NCBI RefSeq assembly: GCF_001513975.1
Contig: NZ_KQ947986.1
Coordinates: 162,051-226,050 of the forward strand
Origin: Streptomyces curacoi
Lineage (GTDB): Bacteria; Actinomycetota; Actinomycetes; Streptomycetales; Streptomycetaceae
Length of the DNA: 64,000 nt
Direction of reading: 5' to 3'
Shown: piece by piece, positions 33,889 to 42,155 of the stretch
How positions within the stretch are numbered: position 1 is the stretch's first letter
How the letters are laid out: the number at the start of each line of letters is the position of its first letter
Notes under the pieces: generated by a model
The model's input: the letters and a program-made list of their open reading frames with translations, nothing else
Databases searched by the model: none
What the model was told of the DNA's origin: nothing
Translations under genes and position numbers: made by a program

Positions 33889-35748
33889 TTACGCCGACTG
33901 CGCGTCCGGCAGCTCCACCAGCCACGGCAGTGCGCCGCGGTCACCGGCGCCGAGGCGGGCGTAGGCGCTGTAGAGGTGGTTGCCGACCGTGCGGACGGAC
34001 AGGGTGAGTTTCTCGGCGATCTGCCGGTTGCTCAGGCCCGCGGCGGCCAGGGTGACGATCTGCCGTTGCCGGGCGGTCAGTTCCCCCAGGACCAGCCCGG
34101 CCAGGGCCGGGGTGCGGGCACCCTGGCAGCGGCGGGCCAGGGCGACGGCACGCGTGCGTGAGGTGCGGGCGGCGCGCGGGTCGCGGTGGGCGCGTACGGC
34201 CTGGGCGTGCGCCTCGGCGGCGAAGAGCAGGAAGCCGCGCTCCCGGAGCTGTTCGGCCACCTGGTCGAGGGCGGGACCGTCGCCGCGGGCGAGCGCGGCG
34301 GCGTGCGCGGCGAAGACGCCGCTCAGGCGGCCCGCGGCACGCTCGGGGGCGCCGCGGCGGACGGCGTCGTAGGCGTCGCCGCTGATCGTCTCGACTGCCG
34401 CGTCGGCGTCGCCGCGGGCCGTTGCCAGCCGGGTGACCGCCCCACCCCCGTCGGGGCGGCCACCCAGGATCATGTGCGCGGCCGGCACATCGCCCGACTG
34501 CGCTGCGGCGAGGGCGAGTTCGAGGCGGCAGGACGGATCGTCACCGCCGTGCCGCAGCCCCTCCCGCGCCCATGCCGCCGCCTCGCGCAGCTCCCCGCGC
34601 AGCCGCGCGAAACGGGCGCGTACGGCCGCGTATGCGGCCGGCACCGGCGCGCCCTCCGCGACCAGCCACTCCCCCACGGGCGCCGCAGACGTCCGTACGT
34701 CCGCCCGCTCGATACGGCGCGTCAGCGCGGCCCGCTCGGCGTCGAGGGCGGGCCCGCACCGGTCCTGCGTACCCGACAGGTCCGGCGTACCCGACAGCCG
34801 CCTCGCCCGCAGCCTGCCGGCCGAGGCCCGCAGCACCGGGCCGTGCAGGGGGTGGGCGAGGCGGACGGCGCCCCGGTCGTCGACGTGGACCAGGGAGTCG
34901 GCCTCCACGTGTTCGAGGGCGCGAAGATCGAGTTCGTCGAGGTCCAGGGGCAACGGCTCGGCGAAGGCGAGGCGTTCGAGGATCTCGCGCTCGTCGGGGC
35001 AGTGGCGGTCGAGGACCCGTGCGGTGCGCTCGCGTACGGTCGCGGTGATCGGCACGGGTCCGCGCCACGCCCACTCGTCCGAGTCCGGGACGCGGGTCAG
35101 CAGCCCCCGCTCGCGCACCGCGCCCACCAGGTCGCGCAGCAGCCGCAGGTCCCCCTGGCACAAGCGGTGCAGCCGGTTCACGGTGAGCGGCTCCGGGCCA
35201 CCGCCCCCGGCCACGTTCGCCAGCAGCTCGGCGGTCTCCTCGCGGGGCAGTGGCGCCAGAGCGAGGCGGGGCAGGAGTTCGCCGGTCCACAGCCGGGAGA
35301 TCGCGCCGGGGGCAGGGGCGCCGTCGGTGGTGACGACCAGGAGACGCGTGCGGCCGTGCACGGCCAACTGGTGGACGAGGGCGGCCGAGGCGTCGTCGAG
35401 CAGATGCGCGTCGTCGACCAGCAGCAGCCGTACGCCGGACAGCCGCTGGAGCGCCTCGTGCAGGGAGGACGTCTCGGGCACGAGGTGCGCGAACGCGGCG
35501 AGGCGGAGCGGGCGGGTCTCGGGAGTGCCGGCCACCCTGGCGAAGTCGGTGCCGCGGACGGCCTCGGTGACGAGGCGGGTCTTGCCGCAGCCCGCCGGCC
35601 CCGTGATCACGATGCCGTGCCGGCCGGCGGTCAGGGACCCGCGGAGCAGTTCGAGTTCGTCCTCCCGTCCGGTGAACGGCCAGGGCAGTTCCAGGGTGTT
35701 CGCGTCGCGTTCGAAGGTCGTCACGGCAATAGGAGCGCGGTGACTCAC
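33889..35748 (-). CDS. LuxR-family STAND ATPase regulator
   Basis: A 619-residue regulator with an N-terminal ATPase: Walker A GPAGCGKT (50-57) and Walker B LLLVDDAH (108-115). A helical middle region follows, and the C-terminal LuxR helix-turn-helix is LTARQRQIVTLAAAGLSNRQ then IAEKLTLSVRTVGNHLYSAY (about 557-600). It is shorter than typical LAL regulators (about 900 residues). The start is GTG 35748. It is divergent from the metalloprotease gene and converges with the CHAT gene, ending 30 bp from it, so it is a likely controller of the protease locus. Confidence 0.9.
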   Translation of the reverse strand: MSHRAPIAVTTFERDANTLELPWPFTGREDELELLRGSLTAGRHGIVITGPAGCGKTRLVTEAVRGTDFARVAGTPETRPLRLAAFAHLVPETSSLHEALQRLSGVRLLLVDDAHLLDDASAALVHQLAVHGRTRLLVVTTDGAPAPGAISRLWTGELLPRLALAPLPREETAELLANVAGGGGPEPLTVNRLHRLCQGDLRLLRDLVGAVRERGLLTRVPDSDEWAWRGPVPITATVRERTARVLDRHCPDEREILERLAFAEPLPLDLDELDLRALEHVEADSLVHVDDRGAVRLAHPLHGPVLRASAGRLRARRLSGTPDLSGTQDRCGPALDAERAALTRRIERADVRTSAAPVGEWLVAEGAPVPAAYAAVRARFARLRGELREAAAWAREGLRHGGDDPSCRLELALAAAQSGDVPAAHMILGGRPDGGGAVTRLATARGDADAAVETISGDAYDAVRRGAPERAAGRLSGVFAAHAAALARGDGPALDQVAEQLRERGFLLFAAEAHAQAVRAHRDPRAARTSRTRAVALARRCQGARTPALAGLVLGELTARQRQIVTLAAAGLSNRQIAEKLTLSVRTVGNHLYSAYARLGAGDRGALPWLVELPDAQSA

Positions 35749-35818
35749 GCTTGATACACCGGTACTTGAGTAGCCCCCGACTCAGGCGCCCGCGGCGGGC
35801 CGACGGCACCCTGTTCGC

Positions 35819-36904
35819 ATGACCGCTCGCTACTGCTCCCTCGCGCAGCAGTCGGCGCCCGCCTTCGCACCGGGGCTGGCCGCCGAGCGGCTCAGTGCGC
35901 TCGCCGGCGGGCGCCGGATGTGGGTCAACGGCACCGTGCTCCACTACTGCTTCTTCGACCGGGACTCCGACTCGTCCGTGCTCTCCGACCCGGAGACCGG
36001 CAGGACGCAGCGCGTGTCGTGGGTCGGCAGCAAGGAACAGCGGGACGTCGTGCGCGAGTGCTTCCTGGAGTGGCACAGCCTCGGTATCGGGCTGTCGTTC
36101 GTGGAGGTGGGCGACCGCTCGGAGGCCGAACTGCGCATCGGCTTCCAGTTCGGCGACGGATCCTGGTCGACGGTGGGCAAGGACGCGCTCCGGGTCGGCC
36201 TGAACGAACGCACGATGAACTTCGGCTGGGACCTGACCGCGCCCGGGGAGCGCGGAACGGCGCTGCACGAGATCGGGCACGCGCTCGGCATGCTGCACGA
36301 GCACCAGAGCCCGTTCGCCGGGATCCACTGGGACGACGAGGCCGTGTTCGCCGATCTGGCGGGCCCGCCGAACTTCTGGAGCCGGGACAAGACGTTCTTC
36401 AACATCCTGCGCAAGCTCGATCCGAACGAGGTCAACGGCTCCGTCTGGGACCCGCACTCGATCATGGAGTATCCCTTCTCGGCCGGGCTGATCCTGGAGC
36501 CGGAGCAGTTCCGCGCGGGTCTGAACCCGCCGGGTGTCCTGTCCAAGGCCGACAAGGAGTTCGTCCGCCGCTGGTACCCGCCGGCCGAGGCGCCGGGGCC
36601 GCGGGAACTGGTGCCGTTCCGCTCGGTGCCCCTGCGGCTCGGCCCGGCCGGGCAGGCCGACTTCGTGGTCGAGCCCCCGGAGACCCGCGAGTACACGGTG
36701 GGCACCTTCGGGCACAGCGACACGGTGGTCGTGGTCTTCGAGGAGCGGGGCGGCGAACCCCGCTACCTCACCGCCCGGGACGACGGCGGCACCCCGCACA
36801 ACGCCACCGTCAGGGCCCGACTCGTCAAGGGCCGCCGTTACTTCGTCCGGGTGCGCCTCTACTCCAGCTGGGGTTCGGGGGAGACAGCGGTCATGTGCTG
36901 GTGA
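35819..36904 (+). CDS. Astacin-like zinc metalloprotease
   Basis: A 361-residue metzincin with zinc motif HEIGHALGMLHEH (150-162) and Met-turn SIMEYPF (214-220, Met216), close to the astacin/M12A type. A C-terminal beta domain (about 260-361) resembles a pre-peptidase C-terminal domain. There is no obvious signal peptide: the N-terminus MTARYCSLAQQSAPAF is not hydrophobic enough. It may therefore act inside the cell, like the neighbouring subtilase. Together with the CHAT protein there are three protease classes within 8 kb. Confidence 0.88.
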   Translation: MTARYCSLAQQSAPAFAPGLAAERLSALAGGRRMWVNGTVLHYCFFDRDSDSSVLSDPETGRTQRVSWVGSKEQRDVVRECFLEWHSLGIGLSFVEVGDRSEAELRIGFQFGDGSWSTVGKDALRVGLNERTMNFGWDLTAPGERGTALHEIGHALGMLHEHQSPFAGIHWDDEAVFADLAGPPNFWSRDKTFFNILRKLDPNEVNGSVWDPHSIMEYPFSAGLILEPEQFRAGLNPPGVLSKADKEFVRRWYPPAEAPGPRELVPFRSVPLRLGPAGQADFVVEPPETREYTVGTFGHSDTVVVVFEERGGEPRYLTARDDGGTPHNATVRARLVKGRRYFVRVRLYSSWGSGETAVMCW

Positions 36905-37091
36905 GAGCACGGATCCGCTGCCGCGCGGGACGCCGTATACCACTGTCCGGCGCCGGGGGAAGCGGCTGGGGACGGTCACCTTCGGGGGAATGTGTCGCTT
37001 GGACACGGAGGTGACCGCCCCAGCCAGCGGGGTCCGCCGCACGGGGGTAGCGGCGGACCCAGCAATCGCCGTGCGCGCCGAGCGTGCACGG

Positions 37092-37325
37092 ATGCCAACC
37101 GATCCGCTGCCCGACTGGATTCTCGCCGTCCGCCGCGAGATCGGGGACAACGTGGGAGCCGCCCGTGAGTGGCGCGAGCTCTCTCAGGAGAGGCTGGGCG
37201 AACTCACCGGCCTCGACCGCAAGACCATCAACCGGATCGAGCAGGGCACCCACGGCACGATCATTGATCACCTTGTGCTCCTCGCTCACGCCCTCGACGT
37301 GCCGCGCGCAGATCTCGTGGGGTGA
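37092..37325 (+). CDS. Small XRE-family helix-turn-helix protein
   Basis: A 77-residue protein that is almost only a Cro/C1-type helix-turn-helix: WRELSQERLGELTGLDRKTI then NRIEQGTHG. It should bind DNA as a dimer. ATG 37092 has a weak ribosome binding site; a GTG at 37071 is an alternative. It converges with the methyltransferase gene and overlaps the frameshifted 3' extension of that gene. Confidence 0.75.
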   Translation: MPTDPLPDWILAVRREIGDNVGAAREWRELSQERLGELTGLDRKTINRIEQGTHGTIIDHLVLLAHALDVPRADLVG

Positions 37326-38599
37326 CCGCCGCCGGGTGACAGGGGTTGCACCCGGCGGCGGCCCCGCGCGGCCACCCTGTCTGGTCGCAGAGCGGCCGCG
37401 CTCTTCCCGCTACCGGCGCGATCGGTGCGCCGCCGGCAGTGGGGCTCATATGTCCCAGGCGTCCGCCGGGTCGTCGAGCTGTCCGCGGTGACGGTCAGGC
37501 CGAACCGGTCGTAGCCGGGCTCGCCGGCCTGCTGCCACCAGTCGAGCGCGGCCGCCACCTCGTCCCAGAGCCTGCGCGGCCCGGACTGCCAGACCTGGGC
37601 TTCGTCCTGGCCGTCGCGGAACATGACGCACGCCCACGACTTGTCGGTCAGGCCGTAGAACCACACGGGCCGTGCCCCGTCACGCTCGGCTGCCGCCTGG
37701 CGGTAGCAGTCCCGTACGCGCAGGCCCACGGCGAACGAGCTGACGGCGAACCGGTCGCCGAGCAGCTGGTCCACGGTGACGGACGTCGTGGAGCGGTCGG
37801 CCCCGGTGACCCCATGGGGTACGTACACGTCGTGCCCAGCGAAGGGCAGCCGGTGGGAGCGCAGCTTCATGAACTCCACCGGGCCGGTGAACCGGCCCTC
37901 AGCGTGCTTGCCGTCCTCGGCGACCTCCAGGCGCACGACGGCGTCCTGTGCGCAGTAGTGCGTGCCCCACGGCGCGACGATCAGCCCGCCGGGCCAGGCC
38001 TGGGCGATCCAGGCAGGCGGGATGCTGCGCAGTCCGGCCGTGGCGATGATCCGGTCGTACGGGGCGCCTGGCTCGTCTCCTTCCTCTCCGTCCCGGGCCA
38101 GCACGAGGACGGGGAGCCCGCAGCGGGCGAGCCGGTCTCGTGCCGCCGTGGCCACGGCGGAGTCGATCTCGATGGTGACCACGTTGTCGTGGCCGAGCCG
38201 GTGAGCGAGCAGTGCCGCGTTCCATCCTGTGCCTGTGCCGATCTCCAGCACGCGCTGCCCGGCCTGCACGTCCAGGTCCCGCAGCATGCGGAAGACCACG
38301 GACGGCATGGACGCGGATGATGTCGGTACGTTGCCGCGGCCCTCGGCCTTGCCGTCGTCCCACTGCGTGACGATCGGCACGTCGGCGTCGGCGTAGGAGA
38401 ACCACAGGCTCGGCTCGTCCCGCAGGTCCACGGTGACGGTGGTGCCTGAGTCCATGTCGTACGGCCACATCAGTTCCGGAAGGAAGTCGGCTCGCGATAT
38501 GGCAGCGAACGACGGGACCCAGTCAGAGGTCAGCGTCTTGCGTTCCAGAAGGGAGCGGCCCAGCGCGGACCGCCCCTCCCCTACTCCGTCGAGCGTCAT
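37286..38599 (-). CDS. PIMT-like O-methyltransferase, probable RiPP tailoring enzyme
   Basis: The 437-residue frame is a protein-L-isoaspartate methyltransferase homologue: TSSASMPSVVFRML (93-106) is the PIMT substrate-side signature, and VLEIGTGTGWNAA (117-129) is SAM motif I. A C-terminal extension (about 240-372) is typical of PIMT homologues in peptide clusters. After about residue 374 the sequence turns Arg/Pro-rich; a one-base shift near 37480 would instead give LDDPADAWDI and a stop at 37446, so the C-terminus is probably frameshifted. ATG 38599 lies one base after the TGA of the preceding peptide frame (TGAGATG), so translation is coupled. Such enzymes methylate Asp side chains, which then form aspartimide or isoaspartate. 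Confidence 0.8.
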   Translation of the reverse strand: MTLDGVGEGRSALGRSLLERKTLTSDWVPSFAAISRADFLPELMWPYDMDSGTTVTVDLRDEPSLWFSYADADVPIVTQWDDGKAEGRGNVPTSSASMPSVVFRMLRDLDVQAGQRVLEIGTGTGWNAALLAHRLGHDNVVTIEIDSAVATAARDRLARCGLPVLVLARDGEEGDEPGAPYDRIIATAGLRSIPPAWIAQAWPGGLIVAPWGTHYCAQDAVVRLEVAEDGKHAEGRFTGPVEFMKLRSHRLPFAGHDVYVPHGVTGADRSTTSVTVDQLLGDRFAVSSFAVGLRVRDCYRQAAAERDGARPVWFYGLTDKSWACVMFRDGQDEAQVWQSGPRRLWDEVAAALDWWQQAGEPGYDRFGLTVTADSSTTRRTPGTYEPHCRRRTDRAGSGKSAAALRPDRVAARGRRRVQPLSPGGGHPTRSARGTSRA

Positions 38600-38600
38600 C

Positions 38601-38732
38601 TCAGCCGATGGCCTTCGGTCCGCCGTCGGGGGGCGGGGGGTCCTGCGGGCCGGGCCACGGCTCGCCGGGTAGGCCGTCGCCTCCCTGGCCGCCTCCGCCG
38701 CCTCCGGCCATCCGGCAGATCATTTCCCTCAT
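38601..38732 (-). CDS. Candidate 43-residue precursor peptide
   Basis: From ATG 38732 a 43-residue peptide is encoded: MREMICRMAG, then a Gly-rich run, then GDGLPGEPWPG, DPPPP, DGGPKAIG. The ATG is preceded by GAGGAGA at a 6-base distance, an excellent ribosome binding site. The frame is also the in-frame tail of the longer DUF6415-like gene, so it could be only that protein's C-terminus. Its stop is one base from the methyltransferase start. Asp-Gly and Asp-Pro steps are sites at which PIMT-like enzymes make aspartimide. It is therefore a candidate RiPP precursor. Confidence 0.45.
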   Translation of the reverse strand: MREMICRMAGGGGGGQGGDGLPGEPWPGPQDPPPPDGGPKAIG

Positions 38733-39329
38733 CGGGTTCTCCTCGTGGTGGGTTTCATCGTGCTCGCCGCCAGCCCGCGGTGGGAAGGCGGCTCCGGCAC
38801 CTGCGCGGCGTGCCCGCCGGTACTCGTCGTGCAGCCGGTCGCCTTCAGGGCAGGGCAAGTTCAGATTCGCGCCCGTGTCATCCACCGCCCGGCAGGTCGC
38901 GCACCTCAGCTGGTGATCCCCCAGGCGCCGGAAGGCAGCCTGCTTCCGCGTCTCACCGTCGACGCCGAGCTGCTCGTTGTGGTCACACAGCGCGTCCAGG
39001 ACGCGGGCCAAGCGGCGGGCATGGCCGACAGCGCCGCCGGTCCTGCTGCTCGGCTCGGCCTCCAGTCGGCTCCGCGCCTCCCACACACATTCGAGCACGC
39101 TCCAGCGGCGGCGGCCCGGCTTGAGCCTCATGGCGGCCTGCTCCACTTCCGGGGCCAGCAGCTCGATGTGCCCGCGCAGTTGGAGTGTGAGCGTGGCGAT
39201 TTCGTCGGCGGCCGGGGGCAGTGCCTCGGGTACAGCGTCCGGATCGAGCAGGCGGTCCACGGCCGCGCGCATCGTGGCGACGTCCACGGGCCGTGTGGTG
39301 GGCGCGGCCTCTTGCGGGGTGCGGTTCAT
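38601..39329 (-). CDS. DUF6415-like protein with Cys-rich and Gly/Pro-rich tail
   Basis: A 242-residue frame from ATG 39329. Residues about 15-135 match the Streptomyces DUF6415 pattern: VDVATMRAAVDRLLDPDAVP, LRGHIELLAPEVEQAAMRL, VWEARSRLEAE, and GGAVGHARRLARVLDALCDHNEQL. DUF6415 proteins are annotated with natural-product loci but have no known biochemical role. A second part, HQLRCATCRAVDDTGANLNL then PCPEGDRLHDEYRRARR, has three cysteines. The tail includes the Gly/Pro-rich peptide described separately. The gene overlaps the preceding small gene by 4 bp (ATGA). If the tail ATG is used independently, this gene ends in a nested second product. Confidence 0.65.
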   Translation of the reverse strand: MNRTPQEAAPTTRPVDVATMRAAVDRLLDPDAVPEALPPAADEIATLTLQLRGHIELLAPEVEQAAMRLKPGRRRWSVLECVWEARSRLEAEPSSRTGGAVGHARRLARVLDALCDHNEQLGVDGETRKQAAFRRLGDHQLRCATCRAVDDTGANLNLPCPEGDRLHDEYRRARRAGAGAAFPPRAGGEHDETHHEENPMREMICRMAGGGGGGQGGDGLPGEPWPGPQDPPPPDGGPKAIG

Positions 39330-39724
39330 GCCGAGGCTCCCGTCCCGTGCTCCGAGCCGGCTCGGGGGCCGAATGCGTCCTCGATGGCTGCGCGCAGAGC
39401 GTCCGGGTCGGTGTGCCAACTGCCGTCGCCCGGGCACATCCGCCAGTGCGGGCCAGGCCCTTGCGTCCGTCGCGACGGCGGGATCGTCACGGCGCTGCCG
39501 GTGCCGAGCGCGCGCGTGTTCTCCACCTCCCATCCGGACGCCGTGCCGACGAGGGTGAAGAAATACACGGCAGAAACGGATTCCTCGACGACGGCTCCGC
39601 AGCGGGTGCCGAGGATCGCCATCGCTGCTAGGCCGACGCTGCGCGGTACGCGGATGGCGTCCCAGTCGTGTCCGGCGTCGTACAGAGTCCACCCTGCAGC
39701 GGACTGTAAGCGGCTGGTCGGCAT
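39326..39724 (-). CDS. Conserved actinobacterial small protein, prim-pol-like
   Basis: A 132-residue protein beginning MPTSRLQSAAGWTLYDAGHD, with WDAIRVPRSVGLAAMAILG, VYFFTLVGTASGWEV and HTDPDALRAAIEDAFG. It resembles short Streptomyces proteins related to the bifunctional primase-polymerase domain, but no catalytic residues for that activity are evident. It is the first gene of a coupled set: its stop overlaps the DUF6415-like start, which in turn runs into the methyltransferase. Function not recognised. Confidence 0.65.
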   Translation of the reverse strand: MPTSRLQSAAGWTLYDAGHDWDAIRVPRSVGLAAMAILGTRCGAVVEESVSAVYFFTLVGTASGWEVENTRALGTGSAVTIPPSRRTQGPGPHWRMCPGDGSWHTDPDALRAAIEDAFGPRAGSEHGTGASA

Positions 39725-39805
39725 GTGAGTCTCCTCGGCGCCTGTCGTGATCAGGTGCGTACAAGAGTGGTCCTCATGAGGGGCGCCGCCGAGGACTTCA
39801 ACAGG

Positions 39806-39827
39806 CCTCTTTGGGAACCAAAAGAGG
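39806..39827. promoter_or_regulatory. Palindromic operator between divergent peptide operon and XRE regulator
   Basis: Arms CCTCTTT (39806-39812) and AAAGAGG (39821-39827) surround a core TTTGG-GAA-CCAAA. The site lies between the divergent starts at 39724 and 39915. Autoregulation by the XRE-TPR protein and control of the peptide operon is the natural reading. Confidence 0.5.
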
Positions 39828-39914
39828 ACTTTCGTTGGGTCCTACGGGTGACGGCTGGCCAACCTGAGGGCTTGCAGCGACACTTACCGCAGTGCTCGAC
39901 ATGGAGGTGCAGCA

Positions 39915-41141
39915 GTGGCACGGCCCGCAGGCAACACCCGCCTCAAGTCCGCTCGCATGGCGGCCGGTTACCACTCTCAGCAGGCCCTCGCCGACGTCCT
40001 CCGAGTAGGCGTACGGCAGGTCCGCCGGTGGGAATCAGACAATCCGCCGTGGCCGCAGCCCGAGGTGGGCCAGGCTATTGAGCGGCTGCTCGGGCAGCCG
40101 CTGGACCAGCTGGGCTTCACGCCTGCGGGCGGTGTGGCGACCGATCGCAGCCGCCGCACGGTGCTCGCCGCGACGTTCGGCGCCGTCGGTCTGGCCGCTG
40201 TGCCCACCCACCCCACCGCGGTGCAGCCCGCGACCGCCGCGGACGATTACCGGGCCGTGACCCGGTCGCACCGGCGACTGTACTGGTCCGTCGCCCCAGC
40301 CACCTTGCACCCTGCCGCGCTCGCGCACGCCACCCTCGGGTGCGCGCTGCTTCCGGAGGCCACCGGGCAGACCCGGCAGCGGATCGCCGCGGCGCTCGCC
40401 GAGTCGTATCTGCTGGCGGGCCGAATCGAGTTCTTCGACCTGCGCGACGCCGATCGCGCCCAACAGACCCTCCTGCGTGCGCTTCAGGCTGCGGGCGAGG
40501 CCGATGACCCGCTGCTCGGGGCCGCGGTCCTGGCGCACATGGCCTTCATCCCCGCCTGGACCGGCGACCGGGAGGCGGCCGCGGAGCGGATGGTGGCCGC
40601 GCGGACCTATGCCCCGCGTGGCCCTGCGTCAGCCGAGCTGCTGGCGTGGCTGGACGCCGTCGAGGCCGAGTGCGAGACCCGGTGCGGCAACACCAGGACG
40701 GCGCTGCACCTGATCGGTCACGCCGAGGACATCCTCGGCGCTGGCAGCGCGCACGAGAGCCCTGAGTGGCTCGACTGGTTCAGCCCGGTCCGGCTCGCCG
40801 CTTTCAAGGGGAACACGCAGCTCAAGGCGGGGCACCTGCCGCAGGCACGCGAGACCCTGCTCCGTGTCCTCGACTCGCTCGACCCGGCAGAGGAGAAGCA
40901 GACCACGGTCGTGCTCGGCGATCTGGCCGCCGTCGAGGCCGCGGCCGGCGATCCCGAGGCGGCGTGCAGGTACGCGCTGCGTGCGCTCGATCAGCTGGAG
41001 CGCACGTGGTACGCGATGGGCATGGACCGGGTGCGGGAGGTGCGGCGCGCGCTGGCGCCGCACCAGCACGAGCGGTGTGTGCGCGAGTTGGACGATCGGT
41101 TGTACGGGTGGTCGACTACGGTCAGCGCTCTCGCTCGTTGA
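39915..41141 (+). CDS. XRE-TPR regulator
   Basis: A 408-residue protein with an N-terminal Cro/C1 helix-turn-helix (LKSARMAAGYHSQQALADVL then RVGVRQVRRWE, residues 10-40). A TPR-like helical region follows (about 110-400). This layout is common in Streptomyces regulators that sense a small peptide or signalling ligand through the repeats. A hydrophobic stretch at about 82-98 (TVLAATFGAVGLAAVP) separates the two halves. Start GTG 39915. It is divergent from the peptide/methyltransferase operon and overlaps the convergent HAD gene by 20 bp at its 3' end. Confidence 0.85.
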   Translation: MARPAGNTRLKSARMAAGYHSQQALADVLRVGVRQVRRWESDNPPWPQPEVGQAIERLLGQPLDQLGFTPAGGVATDRSRRTVLAATFGAVGLAAVPTHPTAVQPATAADDYRAVTRSHRRLYWSVAPATLHPAALAHATLGCALLPEATGQTRQRIAAALAESYLLAGRIEFFDLRDADRAQQTLLRALQAAGEADDPLLGAAVLAHMAFIPAWTGDREAAAERMVAARTYAPRGPASAELLAWLDAVEAECETRCGNTRTALHLIGHAEDILGAGSAHESPEWLDWFSPVRLAAFKGNTQLKAGHLPQARETLLRVLDSLDPAEEKQTTVVLGDLAAVEAAAGDPEAACRYALRALDQLERTWYAMGMDRVREVRRALAPHQHERCVRELDDRLYGWSTTVSALAR

Positions 41142-41784
41142 ACTCGCGGATCAAGCCCGGCAGTTCGAGGAGGCCCTCCACCCGGAAGGTGGGGAGCTTC
41201 TCTGCTTCCTGGGTGTTCCACTGAATCGTCGCCCACGGCCCGCGGTGCACGAGCGCCGTGTGCATTCCCGCTTCGCGGGCGGGGCGGATGTCATTGTCGA
41301 CGCGGTCTCCGACGTAGAGAATCTCGTCGTTGGCGAATGGGGTCACATCGGCGACGCGGACGAAGAACTCGGCGTCGGGCTTACTGGCGCCCCAGTCGTC
41401 AGAGGTGCCGATCAGGTCGACGTCAGCAGTGAACAGCTCGCGAAGGAGCCCGCCCGCGCGCACCGTCTGGTTCCCGGCGATGCCCAGCCACAGGCTGTCC
41501 GCGCGGAGCGCCGCGAAGGCGTCTCGGACGTCCGGGTACAGGTCCCGCTCCCCGAATGTCTCCGGCTTGCCAGCCTCGGCGCGGCGCTCGCGTTCAGCGT
41601 AGAGGTCGAAGCCCGGCTCGAACTCCTGGAAGGTCTCGCGGTAGTCGCGGCCCTGGGCGATGACGGCGCCGAACATGGCGGCGAAGGTGTGACGGGGTAC
41701 GCCGAGCCAGTCGGCCCAGGTGCCGTATTCGGTCGTCTCGTCTACGAGGCACTCGCCGACGTCGAAGATCACAGCACGAATCAT
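41122..41784 (-). CDS. HAD-family hydrolase
   Basis: A 220-residue haloacid dehalogenase-like protein. Motif I is FDVGECLVDET, with the nucleophile Asp8 but Gly in place of the usual second Asp. Motif II is IAGNQT. Motif III/IV are KPDAEFF and ILYVGDRVDNDI. The missing acid-base Asp is known in some HAD phosphatases and in dehalogenase-type members, so activity may be altered. Its 3' end overlaps the convergent XRE-TPR gene by 20 bp. Confidence 0.85.
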   Translation of the reverse strand: MIRAVIFDVGECLVDETTEYGTWADWLGVPRHTFAAMFGAVIAQGRDYRETFQEFEPGFDLYAERERRAEAGKPETFGERDLYPDVRDAFAALRADSLWLGIAGNQTVRAGGLLRELFTADVDLIGTSDDWGASKPDAEFFVRVADVTPFANDEILYVGDRVDNDIRPAREAGMHTALVHRGPWATIQWNTQEAEKLPTFRVEGLLELPGLIREFNERER

Positions 41785-41840
41785 GAGGGCAGCGTATCCA
41801 GCGGGGTCCGGCTGTCAGGAGGCGCCCGTAGGTTTGTCCC

Positions 41841-42023
41841 ATGTTCCCCGACTCCCCGGCCCCGGGCCCGTTGCGGCCTGCTGCGGTCGTGAATGAGGCG
41901 ATCCGCGCGTAGGCGCGGGCGGCATGGGGGCGGCCGTTCACGGATGAATAGCGGGCGGAGTACGAGTGGCTGGTGGTCAAGTGGGCGGAGGCCTCACGAA
42001 GCGAGGTCGTCGAAGCCGCGTAG
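41841..42023 (+). pseudogene. Small conserved gene with two in-frame amber codons
   Basis: A 61-codon frame from ATG 41841 to TAG 42021-42023 reads MFPDSPAPGPLRPAAVVNEA, IRA, amber, ARAAWGRPFTDE, amber, RAEYEWLVVKWAEASRSEVV, EAA. It matches the pattern of ~60-residue Streptomyces proteins with GRLTDEQRAEYQRLV. Two internal TAG codons break it, both where a sense codon (for example CAG) is expected. It is best read as a dead gene. Confidence 0.6.
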
Positions 42024-42155
42024 CTACAGGCGCCTGTTCGGGAAGCCACCTCGCATGGACCGGCGGCGCGCAAACTAGGAGGCCTCAACTACACAATCGG
42101 GAGGGTGACCGGCCCCAGCCACGCCACGCAGGTGAGTGCCTGGCGCCCGCGTCGG

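Noticed and set aside
38601..39764. Start of the DUF6415-like gene upstream of 39329
   Set aside because: The upstream part is in the frame opposed by the preceding coupled gene; ATG 39329 gives the ATGA overlap.
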